From NCBI GenBank assembly GCA_022495995.1, contig JAFEMH010000759.1, positions 372,001 to 436,000 of the forward strand: DNA of 64,000 nt, in the 5' to 3' direction. The first letter of the stretch is position 1; each line of letters opens with the position of its first letter. Source of the stretch: Adenophora triphylla var. japonica. Its lineage: Eukaryota; Streptophyta; Magnoliopsida; Asterales; Campanulaceae. Below, piece after piece: positions 10,874 to 23,036 of this stretch. The notes beneath the pieces are model-generated. The model was not told the DNA's origin, did not search any database, and saw only the letters and a list, made by a program, of their open reading frames with translations. Position numbers and translations under genes: made by a program.

Positions 10874-13133
10874 TGTCTCGCATCAGCGGTAATGATGGGG
10901 ATAACGTCACTCCGCCTCCCGGGACCCCTCGGGCAGAGCAACGGTGGAATCGGTTAGCGAACGTATGAGGTTACGACGGGAAGCACGGCTAAACAACCTT
11001 ATGGGAGGCTATTAAGAGTCACGGTCTGGCCGCCGGCCTCAATCCGGATGGCACCTTCACCGTGGAAGAAGACGAGGATGCCAATCCCACTCTCGGTCGC
11101 CACTGATTACACCAGGATGCCGCCACCCACCTCCTATGGTGCCACTACCAGAACCCATGCTCCTCGATTTTCGGGTCAGCCCGGCTCCCCAACCACAGAC
11201 CAGGATCCATGGCAGACGGCACAAATCGGTGGGGGCAAAATCAAGGTACGGAATGTCTTCTCATGGTTGGGGCTATCTCGGAATGCCACGGCTAATCTGG
11301 ATCCCTCCTCGCTCGAAACCAATCAATCCGACCTCACAGCAATGGCCGCAATTCGGAATGCCGCCACAACTTGGTTCTCGGCCGCGGTCAGAGCCCCTCC
11401 TCGTATCAGTACTAGTTCAACTGCTCCTCACACAAATCCATTCCTCACTCAGACTTCTATGGGTTACCAAGCCTCCATCCCGGTGTCATCCGAATCACCA
11501 GTGACCGCAGTACCCCCGGGTTACACACCTTCACCACCAGCGGCCATTCAACAATCCGGGGACGGCGACCGCACTCGAAGCCTACTTACGGGCCCCACTC
11601 TGGAAATCCAAGTTATCCGGCCACATCGTCGCTGCCCACCTACTTTGCCAGCTTGAAAATCACGGCAATGGCCATGAGGTCTCTATCCTTTTGCTCGAGG
11701 CTCCTACTCATGCTCCCAGAGGGTAACTCAGCCCGTGGCAGGTTTTCACCTACGTCCGGACCGCCGTTCCTTCCACCCGTCTGCCTCCGGTGGTAGCTCC
11801 TCTCTCTAGCTCACCCACTAGCTTCGAATGCCATGGTTCCGCCACAAGATCCTCATCTGGCCCGGTTCATGGAACAACACAAGGAAATGAAAGCGCGCGT
11901 ATCGCCGAACCGAAGCCAAGAAGTCTGCCTTCCGCCTGCAATCCGGACTCCATTGTTCCCCTGCCCCACAAATTCGTGATGCCAAATCTCGATCTCTTTG
12001 ATGGAACCGCATGTCCGAAAACCCATTTGGGACACGTATACCTGCAATGAAAGCCAAAGGATGTACCAATCGGCAGCGGTTGGCGACTATTTCAGTCTAT
12101 CCTTGAAGTCCAGTGCCTTAAAGTGGTTCTTCCGTTTGAAACCCGAAGCCGTGGCTACATGGGACCAGATTACCAATGCCTTCACGTAAAAAATATAAGG
12201 CCAACTTGGAATGGGAAACGAAATAGGGTTGACCTACAAACAACAAATGGGTATGGCCCCGATGAGAATGTTGGGGACTTTTACAAGCGGTGGAACACGA
12301 AACTCGGGAAATGGCCATCCCTCCTTCCGAAGAGGAACAACCGGACATCTTCCGGTCATGCTTGAAACCACATCTCGAGAGCCTCCTCGATCACTTCCCA
12401 TACTCGGACTTACGGGCCATGGTTAACTCTGCAGCCTAAGTTTGAAAAGGCCTACAATCGCAACCGGCCGTCGCACTCGCCACAGATATCGGGCTCCTCC
12501 CGCAAACACCGCCTCGCTCCGCTAAAGGCAAAGAAATGATTAACTATGCGGGACAGAATGTAATAACACGACTCCTTTTGCTCCCAGAAACCGGCCGAGC
12601 CTGCATCCGCGAGTCATAAATCTCGAAAACTTTGGAATGCCCGAATGACATCTTTAGGGATCGGTGAAAGAAGGCTTGCTGCGGCCTTTGGAGAATTTCC
12701 AACCCAGAATCCGAATGCTCCCGTGGATACTACAAAGTATTGTGCCTTTCATCAAGCTCACGGACATCCGATCGACAAACCGCTTTACTCAAAAGGCAAT
12801 CCAGGGCTAATAGATCAAGGAAAGTTGGAAGGCCCCGGGGGCCCAACACGAGCCAAAAATCCGCTGCCACGGAACCATAATCGTGTGAATATGATCGAAT
12901 GCGGAGAGTCTTCACACGCCTGTGAAGATGTCGATGAAGGTTCCCAAATACTCGTGGCCAACCTCGTCGAGGATCCCGGGACTTCGGATTCCCTCGGCCT
13001 CGAGGATATCGAACGAATCGACTCCATCTTGGTCTCATGTCGTAGACTCCTTGCAAGAATACGAGGCCCGCTATTTTTCGGGAGAAGGGAAGGCCGATAC
13101 CGAAGAACCAGGGCCGTTCCGCTCGTAACATGA
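10874..13133 (+). pseudogene. Ogre-type gag, degenerate
   Basis: The probable start is the ATG at 10873-10875 (MSRISGNDGDNV). Gag features appear in several frames: LFDGTACPKTHLGH near 11990, SLKSSALKWFFRLKPEAVATW near 12100, and a CHHC-type knuckle at ~12745 (CAFHQAHGHPID) in which the final Cys is replaced by Pro. A gag-end segment follows (GLIDQGKLEGPGG). Gag would form the virus-like particle in the cytoplasm. At least four frameshifts or stops break it. Confidence 0.7.
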
Positions 13134-14857
13134 AAGAACTATTTATACAAGATGGTTAGAGCAATAGCCAAGAAAGATTGAACAAGAAAGCTTTCCTACG
13201 AGCACTGTACTGGGGCTTATCAGCAAAGAGGCCGAAGAACATCTGGAGCTAGTACACTTTTGCAAACTGGTTATTGGAGAAGCTGAATATGATCCCGAGA
13301 ACAGCGAAGAATCAGAAGAAGAAGATTCCTTCTACATTCTACCTGGTGTCAAATACGTGTCACTCCCTCTCACTCTTCCCCCGCAATTTCGGGAGGAGAA
13401 GTCAATCGCAGCTTACCATCACTTCCGGAATGGGAGCATATGACAACTTCGCGGCAGCACGCACCCCTCTTGCCCTAGCAGATTTGACTGTCGCTCCTCT
13501 CACCGAAATCCCGGTAGTATGGGAAGAAGATTCCGAGACAATGATGGATGACGATGATGATGACGAGAGCCAAGAGTCAATCGAGGCCCCGCATCCGAAA
13601 CAATCTGGAACGATCGCGAGCCCATGGGAGCCAGGCACAATGGTTGGTTATCAGCCAGCTAACGATGAAGGACCGCCGTGAAATGCGGACGGTATACCAA
13701 CGGAGACAGGACTTCACGAGGTGTCACTTGTAAGATCGACATTTGTGACGATGCCCTGGATACCTGCAGGACGAGTGGACAAAGAAAGCCGCGCCCCGGT
13801 CCATACATATCCGAAATCCTAGAACACAATGTTCCTTATAAGAATCTCGAATGGTGAATGGAGAGGGTTTATCGAGCTGTCGAAAATGGAGGTTTCGGCC
13901 CACCTAAGATGAAGAATTCGTAAATCAACGTTATCGGATCTTTTCTTCTTTCCCACGAACGGATGGCGTAACAACCGTAAGGGTCACAACAAGGGCCGCT
14001 CGAGCGCAGCGAATGCCCGCAATCACCGAAAAGGGTTATCGATTCGAACGTCTCCCCGGTGGCCTTCATACCTAGCAGTCCACACTGACGCCTTTCTAAT
14101 TGCTACGGGGGCCCGACAATGGACCCCGGTGCTCCTTATTTGGACATGCATCTATCGAGCCGCTACCTCAAGCTCCGAAGGGGAACGTTGTCTATCCTTC
14201 AACGCTGTCGCCCTACTCCAAGCTCGAAAGAAAAAGGATATACGATGAGATGGAGGCCGATAGCCGCAACTCGCGGGCCATCCAAGGGAAGAGATCGAAA
14301 AGCCGCTAAGTCCCGACACATAGCATCCTTGTTGCATGATAACAATGAGCAACGCCACCATAAGAGTGAATCGGAGGACACCCTAGCTCGGGAGCCATCC
14401 AAGGGGCAGCAACACAACCCCAAACCCAAAAGCCCGTGACTTGGGAAGCAGCTTATAAGGGCCGCCTCTGTGGGAAGAGGCCAAGATGCGGCTCAAGCTC
14501 GCCCCGCACCGTTGCCAGCTCTCGCGTAACCAATGGCCAATAGCCAAACAGCTCCCAGTTAACGTTGGCGGCAAATTGAAGAAGTCCAACTAAGAGACGA
14601 CCGATGAGGAAGTTAACCGTTGACCCGATCCCGGCAAATTTTCCAAGGGAATCCTAAAGCGTATAAGAAGGCCACGCACTCAAGCACCAAAAGAAGATCG
14701 CCGCCCCTATGCTAAGACAAACAAAACCCCTGCACTCGAAAAGAGGATCCCGTGCTCACCGGTTGGAAGCAAACACAGCCAACATTTCCTCTCGGTCTCT
14801 ACTCACTTCGTCTTATCCCCATAAGCCGGCCCGGAAGAAAGCCCGGCTCGCACTCTC
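13134..14857 (+). other. Degenerate gag-protease linker of the Ogre element
   Basis: GC-rich sequence that continues the gag-pol region but is full of stops. An acidic stretch (DDDDDDE) is readable near 13550. No protease, RT or other catalytic motif is visible here. Confidence 0.4.
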
Positions 14858-15360
14858 GTGCCTATTGATGCTACTCCCGATGATGTGGTACTGATTGGAA
14901 ACATCCACTACGGGAACATAATCACTTTCACGCATCTCGACCTCCCTCAATTTGGGGCCGATCATAATGAGCCTCTCTTCATCACAAATTACCAGCCTCG
15001 GATGAACGACGCTCCTCGGGTCCTGGTTGATAATGGGTCCTGAATGAACATTCTTCCAAAGAAAGATCAGAGCTTGCTTGATATCAAGACTACGTACTTG
15101 AAGCCTTCTTCTCTCACAAATAAAGCTTACGACTCAACATCCCGGCAAATTCCTGAGTTGCTACTTTAGACCTCCGGTTTGGACAAATTGATACCCGTGG
15201 AATTCCAGGTTATCGACATCCCGATTACTTTCAATGCCCCGTCTGGGAAGACCTCGTCGCACTAAGTCAAAGGGGTCGCCTCAAGCCTCCACCAAGGTGT
15301 GAAATTGCCTCGAATGGGGATCCGACGACCATTTACGGGATTTAGTCACTTTAGAGGGCA
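14858..15360 (+). pseudogene. Ogre-type aspartic protease, degenerate
   Basis: The segment starts with FTHLDLPQFGADHNEPLF and reaches the active-site motif VLVDNGS at about 15022-15042, where plant gypsy proteases have LVDNGSALN. A TGA follows directly after the motif. Downstream pieces LKPSSLTNKAYD and KGVASSLHQGVKLPR still match the expected C-terminal protease region with its flap and linker. The protease normally matures the Gag-Pol polyprotein. It is inactivated by several stops. Confidence 0.7.
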
Positions 15361-16553
15361 CAGATACGGGCGGAATACCTATTCTCGAAATCAAACATGA
15401 CGAGGAAGGTCACATGCTAACGGGGCTTACACGGTCGAGCCTCCCAAGGCCCAAGTGTGCAACATAGATCTGACGGCCACTGGGATAAAATCCCACCGGC
15501 CTTGAAAATGATGAGAAAAATGAGCTATCTACCCGGCCTCGGTCCGGGAAGCGCCAACAAGGAACTTTCAAACTCATCGAAGTGAAAGGACAAGAATACT
15601 CGCCACGGCCCGGGATACGCAGGCCTCCCAATGACACCGCAAAGGGAAAGAGATTTGAAGCCGCCACAGAAAGATCCCGCTGACAACCCTAAATCTCTCC
15701 CCTTCGCCCTAATTTGGCCGACTACTTTGTAAAGGGTCCCACACAACCAGAAACATCACAGAGCCCACTCCTACGGAAGGATGGCTAAAGCTACAGGATA
15801 ACCTCAACAAGTTCAGGGAACCAAGGCTAACCCGGCCCGTAGAATGTTCCCGGACCTACCTAAGATACTCCGGGGCTACCACTACCACGAAGAGCGAGTA
15901 TACCTTCGTAGGCGTGCCTCGACCTGGTGGAACAGCCGAGAACTTCACAACCACTATTCCTCCCGCCCATGTGGAGACCCGAAACCCGAGTTCGAATTGA
16001 CAAGGCCAAAAGCTAAGGCCACGGAATTTCCTCGATGATTCGGGATGGTCCTGTTATGCAAAGAATTGTTCGAAGAAGAAGTCCAGTGCCGACTCGATTG
16101 ATCTCGGCTCGACCCAAGAGATGATAGCAAAGAATTTGAGAAAGGAAAACAAAAAAGACAGCTTCCCGAGTCACGAGGCCACCAATAGCAATGCCGCTAA
16201 AGAATTGGGAAACTCTCTCAGTCCGCTGGCGACTAAGGAGGAAATGATCACCAAGCTTGGATTGGTCCCCCGTCCCTTTGTCAATCTAGGACAAGTCCTC
16301 CTAGCCTCTCTCTCAAGATCGAGTCTCCTAGGGTCGTCCGACGGCCTTACGCCCGAAGACTACGAGTCCGTAGCAAGCACCGTATTCCCTTTCGTTTTCA
16401 ATGAAATGACGAACCTTTCGAGTATCCCTCGATTGCCACTTTAACTAATGATGAATTAATTAATAAAAAAATTTTTTTATAATAATTCATTAGATAAAGA
16501 AGCATACATTAAACAAAAAAATCAAACAACAAAAAAAAAATCTTTAAGCAAAG
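15361..16553 (+). other. Protease-RT linker remnant and AT-rich insert
   Basis: Stop-ridden pol linker (SYLPGLGPG near 15520 is readable) followed by an open 107-codon frame (16121-16444) without a recognised domain. At 16445-16550 lies a small AT-rich insert with an imperfect inverted repeat (TAATGATGAATTA against TAATAATTCATTA). No RT motif (no YxDD, no PFGL) is present. Confidence 0.4.
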
Positions 16554-17230
16554 TTGTCCGGAAGAGGAAAATCGGGCCCAAGCCGCGAGGAGATTTTGAC
16601 AAGTGTGAATTTGGGAACCGCGGAAAAGCCTAAAGAGACGCAGATTGGCGATTTCTTCAAGGAATCGAAAAGGATGCTCGCAAAGTCCTACAAAATCCTC
16701 AATTCAAAGAAAGTTGCCCTCTTCATCAAAGAAAACATCATGTGCCGATACGGTTGCCGGCCGCTTTAAATCATTTCGTATAATGGATCCCACTTCAAGG
16801 GGAATGTGACGGTTGGCGGTAATTCCGAATAACCTGTCACAAGTCATCACCCTACAGCCCCAAACCAACGGAGCCGTCGAAGCAAAGCAAACAAGAACTC
16901 TGGAAAATATCATCCGAAAATGGTCCGTCCAAGGTAGAGATTGGCCCGAGAAGTTACACTGGCACTGCGGGGCGTAACATCGCCGAACGGCAATCGGGGA
17001 AACACCTTTTGCCCTCACATACGGAATGGAAGCCGTACTCCCAATCGAGCCGGAAATACCTCGCTCCGTATACCGGGGCCTTTGGAAAGCCAAATCAACG
17101 AGGTCGAATGGCTCCGTAGTCGCCATAACGAATTGGCCACTACTAGACGAACGCCGATCGAAGGCCATGGAACACATCCAGGGCCTATCAAGGAAGAATG
17201 GCCAGAGCCTTCGACAAAAAAGTAAAGCAT
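16554..17230 (+). pseudogene. Pre-RT segment fused to integrase remnant
   Basis: The pre-RT signature SVNLGTAEKPKETQIG (about 16595-16650) is followed within ~70 bp by an integrase core segment, VALFIKENIMCRYG (about 16710-16750). Further integrase pieces then follow: IISYNGSHFKG, TPFALTYGMEAVLPIE (~17005-17055). RT and RNase H, which should lie between these parts, are missing. The integrase segment lacks its zinc finger and first catalytic Asp. Only the second Asp region (D replaced by Y in the YNGS motif) and the C-terminal half remain. Confidence 0.75.
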
Positions 17231-17481
17231 CGGGAAATCCGAGAAGGGGATCTCGTTCTAAAAGAAAAGCCCTCACTCCGTATCAACCCTCGGCAAATGG
17301 GAGCCCGTATGGGCTCGGGCCATATGTAGTCCAAGATCCTCTCCGAGGAGCCATGCAACTTGCGTGCACCTCGACGGAATCCCTTTGTACACCCAGGTGA
17401 ATGGTGACAAGCCGCGCGTATACTACGCATAAAAAAAACAAAAAAAAAACAAAAAAACAAACAAAAGAAAAAACAAAAAAA

Positions 17482-17795
17482 AGAGTGCTAAAAGAGTAAT
17501 ACCCAACTAGGTTAGAAACCCGAAAAGGGCGGCCTAGGTAAAAAAGCAGGGGTTGCACCAAAAAAAACAAAAAGCAAAAAAAGAGAGTGCTAAAAGAGTA
17601 ATACCCAACTAGGTTAGAAACCCGAAAAGGGCGGCCTAGGTAAAAACGAGGTTGCACCAAAAAAAAAAACAAAAAACAAAAAAAAACAAAAAAGAGTGCT
17701 AAAAGAGTAATACTTGACTAGGTTAGAAACCCGAAAAGGGCGGCCTAGGTAAAAAACGAGTTGCACCAAAAAAAAAAAAAAACAAAAAAGAGTTC
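17482..17795. repeat. ~105-bp tandem repeat with A-tracts, 3 copies
   Basis: Three copies of a unit beginning GAGTGCTAAAAGAGTAATAC and containing ACTAGGTTAGAAACCCG and GGGCGGCCTAGGTAAAAA start at about 17482, 17585 and 17692. Each copy is followed by a variable A-rich spacer. They lie downstream of integrase, where Ogre elements carry tandem arrays. On the minus strand they give Phe/Leu-rich frames with no meaning. Confidence 0.85.
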
Positions 17796-18323
17796 ACCGG
17801 TTTGAACTACGAAGACCGAGCTCCTCAAAATGAGGGGAACGTAGGCGGCGGAAACGGTTCGGTCTAAAGCACAAATAAAAGCCATACTTTGGCATCAATA
17901 CAATTGATCGAGACCATGAAAGCGTCTCGAAAAACTCTAAAGCAATTCAAATATTCATTACAAGTTAAAAGCTCTTTGATGAGTCTAAGCCCGATTCATT
18001 CCTACAACCGGCAACTCCGCTAAAGGAAAACTAAGATACATAATCAAACTAATGTGTACGTCATGGCAAGAAAGGGATACTTGGAAACCTCGGAGTCACT
18101 CCAAGCCACTCAGTCTTGGTCTCTCCCTTCTTCTTCCCCCTCCGAGTCTTTCTCTTCGAGCCAGGAAAAATGTCGGTATTCCTCCTACCAAGCTACGGTA
18201 TAGGAACGGGGTCTATCAAACCGCCTCTGTCCCGGGGCCTTAGTAGCCACAGCGTCATCCCTCATCTCCTGTAACCTAGGCGGTAACATAGGAGCCCTCC
18301 TCTCCTGTCTCTTGACGTAAGCC
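17796..18323. other. Spacer between tandem repeat and antisense gene 1
   Basis: Nothing recognisable apart from a final A-tract at ~17770-17785. It probably contains the 3' UTR of antisense gene 1. Confidence 0.3.
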
Positions 18324-19608
18324 TCATAATCCCGGTCGCACCGTCTCCTCTGTCATGAGGGTTGACCCTCCGCCTCGGCCCTCCTCCTCTCGAGCTGGTC
18401 GAGGTCCTCCGCTTTCCTCCTCTGATGGCCTCACGCCTGTCTCAAAATAATAGCCACCCTTTGAGTCTCTCCCAGATGCCCCTCGTACCAATCCGGGTAC
18501 CCAGTGAGTCGGGAACACCGGTCTCGGACGCCTTTGAGAATGACCCGAGGAGGAAAGGCATCGTACCTCCATACTCGGGAAAGAAATGGAAACAGAGGGA
18601 TCATCCATGGAAACAGGAGCCACCGCCCCGGTAGCTATATCATCAAAACCCTCCAAAGGAACTGCTCCAAGCCAAAGCGTCTCGGGACCGGAGCCGGGAT
18701 ATAAAAGGCTGGGTGAAAGCCCCGGAAGCATGACCACGGAGACCCGTCCTGAAGCACTCTTGAGTCTCCACCCGCCAATGAAGCACCAACCATACGATAT
18801 CTTCGGTCGGCGACCCGCCATCCAACGCTCCCACGAGCCACGATCATCAAAATCTACATCAACACCTCTCTGGCAAAAGTCCAAGGCACGATCATATCGG
18901 AGGTTTCTAGAAGAACCCCAAGCGCTCCATCGGCCACGGAGTCAAGAAAGCGAGGAGCCGCCCCGTGCATGTACCGCCGTCCGGTAGCTAATGCATCGAG
19001 AGCATGAAAAGTCTCCCCAAGAATCAAAGGAACGACATCTACGCCCGAGCGACACGGACGACAACATCCAAGAGATCGATGGCAAATCCCGAAGGAATAG
19101 ACCATGAACAAAGTGCCGAACATGCAAAGTGCAAAGGCATCCCAATAGGCGTCATCCACCAAGCCTAGGCCCCTAAATCTGTCGGGAAGACCGGAAATAT
19201 CAAAATGGTCGGGACCGCGGATCATGCCTCGTGCTTCCTCCAGGGAAAGATGCAAGAAGGTTGCACAACTTGTCAACAAAAGAAGCTCCTCGGACAAAGG
19301 AATTGCTATCTCCTCCACCTCCAGGACCTCCAAGCAAGGCCCGAAATTCTTCCACAGTCGAGAACAATCTCGTTGAAGGAAAGGCAAAAGACATGCCTTC
19401 TAGTATCCCAAAACGAAGAAGAAGCCCTTAAGAGGTCATAATCCGGAACCAATTCTTTGAGAGACCACAAGCATCGTACCTTGTACCGTTCTTCAAAGAA
19501 AGACCTTCTCTCATGCATAATTTCCGGGACCAATCCTTGAACTTGTTGAAAAATGACATTTGGGACTCTTGGGACAATTTTGAGGGAGCTTTTCTAAGGC
19601 TTTCCATG
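18324..19608 (-). pseudogene. Antisense gene 1 of the Ogre element (plant mobile domain-like)
   Basis: A minus-strand gene, opposite to gag-pol. The likely start is the ATG at ~19608 (MESLRKAPSKL). Across shifted frames, pieces typical of the plant mobile domain (aminotransferase-like) family are readable: SSSFWDTRRHVFCLSF near 19400, STVEEFRALLGGPGG near 19340, DAYWDAFALCMFGTLF and VVPLILGETFHALDALATGRR near 19000-19130, and PAFYIPAPVPRRFGLEQ near 18690. Related antisense ORFs have been reported in Ogre/Retand-type elements; their role is unknown. At least three frameshifts separate the pieces. Confidence 0.55.
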
Positions 19609-19732
19609 GTTTTCTCTCTTCCTCCCCGAAAATGGGTTTGTTTGACTGGAGGTTGAAGAAGATATTTGAATTTGAAATAAAGCAAAGCGGTTAAAGCAAA
19701 ATCAAGGGACAAAGGTCGAATCTTTGTCCCCA

Positions 19733-19742
19733 TCCGCGCGGA
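19733..19742 (-). promoter_or_regulatory. TCCGCGCGGA palindrome upstream of antisense gene 1
   Basis: The same 10-bp palindrome that precedes the LTR TATA box lies 125 bp upstream of the likely start of antisense gene 1. It is embedded in ATCCGCGCGGATGGGATTGC, which is nearly repeated at 23063. No TATA-like box was seen at the expected distance here. Confidence 0.4.
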
Positions 19743-20470
19743 TGGGATTGCTTCCCGAAAAAAAATTACGCAGTCAGTGCTACACCAAAAAGGAATATTC
19801 CGTCCCGGTTGCTCGAAACTTGTGCAAAACCCTCCCAAACCGGTCCATATACCAAACACCCTTGCAAAAAAAAAAACAAGGCTCATGCGCAACACTTTGC
19901 ATTCATATTGCATTGCATTCATAAATAAAATCCTAAATTATTACATTCCAAAAAAAAAAGAGAGTGTACACAAAAAAAAAACAACAAACAAACATAAATA
20001 AAATCCTAAATTATTACATCAAAAAAAAAAAAAATGTGCATGATCTGTACAAATCTAAATCTCAAAAAAAAAAAATCAATCGGAGTCTCCGGCCCGATGT
20101 CTCCCCGGCCCCTCTTGCGACTCGGGCCCGCCTCGTCGGGAGCCACAGAAAGTCTCGGGCTCGAGAATCGTCCTCATCTCCCGAGAAAGAGGCTCGTCGG
20201 GACCCAAGCCCGGCGCACTGCGATAGGAGTAAACCCGGATCCACTGAAGAAGTCGTACCCGAAGGTGAAGGCGTCAGGCTCCTGAACATACGGAGACGAC
20301 CCACCATGCCGCCGAGACGTGTCCACTGCCGTGCGGATCCCCAAGAATGACGTGATCCGAAGGCGGTGCCGCGCGGTGATCAATGAGAGGAGAAAGAGGG
20401 GTCTCGGAAGAAGTCTCAGGAATAGGAGAAGCCTCCCGTCGGACGGAGTGCCGGCCGTGGTCTCCGTGCC
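19743..20470. other. A-tract-rich spacer between the two antisense genes
   Basis: A-tracts of 9-13 bases at about 19865, 19950, 19972, 20022 and 20067 alternate with unique sequence, including a duplicated ATAAATAAAATCCTAAATTATTACAT at ~19919 and ~19995 (given here to show the copied block, interrupted by A-runs). From 20080 the sequence is GC-rich without a recognised domain; it may hold the 3' end of antisense gene 2. Confidence 0.35.
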
Positions 20471-22902
20471 CTAGCACCGGTGCCCACAAGCAACCATCCT
20501 CCGTATGAATCTCTTGGCCCCGATCACTTGCTTCGTCGGTGTCTCGACGACCACCTCCAGCGCACAAAAGCAAAAGCGTAAAAAAAAAAGTGATGCTAAA
20601 GATGATGAAACAAAAAAAAAGAAAAGAAGGGGAAAAGGTGAAACCGTACCTTCATACCGGACGAGGCGGAAAAGCTCGTGGAAGCCGCTCGGGTGAGGAT
20701 CTGCACCCTCAATCGGACCCCATCCTGAATGTAGGAAAAATCCGTCCAGGGTACCGCGGGATCCCAAGCCCCTCCCTCTCCAAAAACGAGGCATCCTCGG
20801 CCTCCTCGAAGCGAACGTCGCATATGGCTCGATCGCCACGAAGTCAGAAGTCTTGGCACGCTCGGTAATCGTCCCAGTCACGGACCGATCGCTCGGGTGC
20901 ATCATGTCGGCGGGAGGCTCCACCGGTGTCCTCGGCGAGTTCGCGCCATGCGGCGCGTCACCCTCTCTCCCAGATAGTAGACGTCGCAAGTCAGGCCCCT
21001 CAAAATCCTCCCATTTGCCGTCCGGATCTCGGCGCCCTTCGAGCTGCGCTACCTCAGCGATCCCGGGGAAGAATATCATCCCCTCATCTGTCTCGGCCTC
21101 CGTCAAAGGAAGGCAATCCGCGTACCTAAGAGTCGTACGCCCCCTGGAGCTTATCTTCTCCCGGGCATGCTTGGACCAAGACTGCATGGCCGGATACGCC
21201 CCGACGTACTCCGCCGGCTGCCTCCACACCGTGACGTGGAAAAACTCCAACGCCCGTACTGCGAAAGGTAAAAATCCAATCAATCCGGTGCAAATAAAAG
21301 TGCGTGCTCAAAGGAAAGAGGGAAAGCAAAAAGAGAGCTTATACCTCGAGCAAACTCGAAGCTGATACAGGAGCTCACGGCCTTTGTATCTATCGAAGCG
21401 AAGTACAACTCGGCCAGCCCGGCCTCCCCCCAGGAAATATCTCCAACCGTCTCCATGTCCTCCTAAGGACCTCGGCAAGGCAAAGACCGCTGTCCCCTCG
21501 GCATGACCCAGGCGTGCTCGAGAAAGTAAACCACGGGAAGGCCCTGGCAATCGATCGGCGCCTATCCTCTCCTCCCGACCTCATAACTCGCTATGGTCTC
21601 CACGATCTTGCTGTAGACCACGGCATACTCCATCCCCATCCCCTTTTTGGGAATAGGGGAAAATCCAAGAAGAGCACTGCGGATCGGCATCGGCGTAGCC
21701 ATCTCTCCACTCGATGCTTTGCGTCCATTAAAGGACAGGACCGTGATCGCGGCATAGTCGGAAAGGCGTAACGGTCGCCTCGCCCCGAAGAAGTGGAAGG
21801 TGTGGGTCGCGTCCCACCGATCTTTGCGCCCGAGCAAACATCGAGCCACTTGCACTTAGGGAACTTGACCCGGTCCCTCAAGCACTCGACGAACTCCCGA
21901 GCCCCGTCTCGACAACGATCTGTCTCGGACTCGGCAAAGCTCCTCGGCCCGCATTCGGAAGCCGGTCCCACAAGTCAATCACGAGACTCCACCGATCCTC
22001 GAGTCTTCATTTTGTTCACTTGCTCCGTCACAAAACGGTTTCCGCCACTGTAAAAAAAAAAGAGAGAGAGAAAATGTCAAAAGATTGCATTTGCATTAAA
22101 AAAAAAAAAAAAATTTCGACAGCATAACAGCATACAATGAGCATAGCCCCATTTTTCTCGCATGAAATAAAACAATTTTTTTAAGCCAAGTCCCAATGCA
22201 TTCAAAAAAAAAGAGGATGCATTCCTACGGAAGTAAAAAAAAAAAAAAAAAAAAACTCCGTCCCATTTTCAAAAAAAGAAATGCATACATGCATATCATC
22301 CATCTTACATACAACGGGAGGAAAAATCCGTCCCACTTTTCAAAAAAAAAAAATCCTAAACATACATACATCTCATATTGGCAAAATGCCCATTCTTTCC
22401 AAACAAAATGCATGCATTGCATCATCATTCATCAATATCAAAATTCAATTTCAAAAAAAAAAAAATCATCATCATCAAGAACATGCAATATTCAACTCCA
22501 AAAAAAAAAATCACAATTCTTCGAATTTTCACATGAAATTTTCGAATAAAAAAAAATGTGGCGAAAATGCCAATTCTTTTCCCAAGCAAAATGCACATTT
22601 TTGGGACACTCACAAATTCATTGCAACATTGCATAGCATCAATATCAATATTCAATATTCAAAAAAAAAAATTTCAAAAATCACCCAAAAATTTCAAGCA
22701 AGAAATCGACAAGAGGATCAAGAGGATTCGAAATATACCGTTCGGAGATGCGGATCCGAAGCCCAATGTTGCCAAGCATCGGGGTAATGCTCCTCATGGC
22801 CAGGTGCGAAAGATTGTAATGCCTCCTCATCCGGACGAGCTCAATCGCCTCTCGCTATGGGACCACGTCCTTGGCCTTGAAAAGCGCCTTCCCGTGTTCC
22901 AT
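20471..22902 (-). pseudogene. Antisense gene 2 of the Ogre element, degenerate
   Basis: A second minus-strand coding region. A start at the ATG at 22902 (MEHGKALFKAKDVVP) is favoured because a TATTTAA box and the TCCGCGCGGA palindrome lie upstream (23037-23073). After an in-frame TAG the frame goes on with AIELVRMRRHYNLSHLAM. Later segments are open at 21562-21855 (YSKIVETIASYEVGRRG) and 20471-21283 (ALEFFHVTVWRQPAEYVGAYP, then a Pro/Arg-rich tail). A WGEAGLAELYFASI-like piece near 21420 resembles the W-x-x-A-L-A-x-L-Y part of plant mobile domains. The A-tract block 22040-22680 splits the gene. I cannot assign a function. Confidence 0.4.
22040..22680. repeat. Cluster of oligo(A) tracts
   Basis: At least ten A-runs of 8-21 bases are spread over 640 bp (22050, 22099, 22205, 22238, 22343, 22455, 22500, 22549, 22660 and others), between AT-rich sequences with repeated CATTC/GCATTG words. 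Lys-rich plus-strand frames here result from the A-runs and are not genes. Confidence 0.75.
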
Positions 22903-23036
22903 TGCTCGAAAAATCAAGAAAATCGGAGGAATTTTGAAGCTTAGGGCCAAAATGGTAGCTTTCTCCTCGTTTTCTCTCTCTACGCTCTCGACAATCTCAA
23001 AAAATTGGGCGAGGAAGAAGAAGGGCGTTGGCCCCA

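Noticed and set aside
22196..22787. Lys-rich plus-strand frames
   Set aside because: They are produced by A-tracts; there is no domain and no conserved composition.
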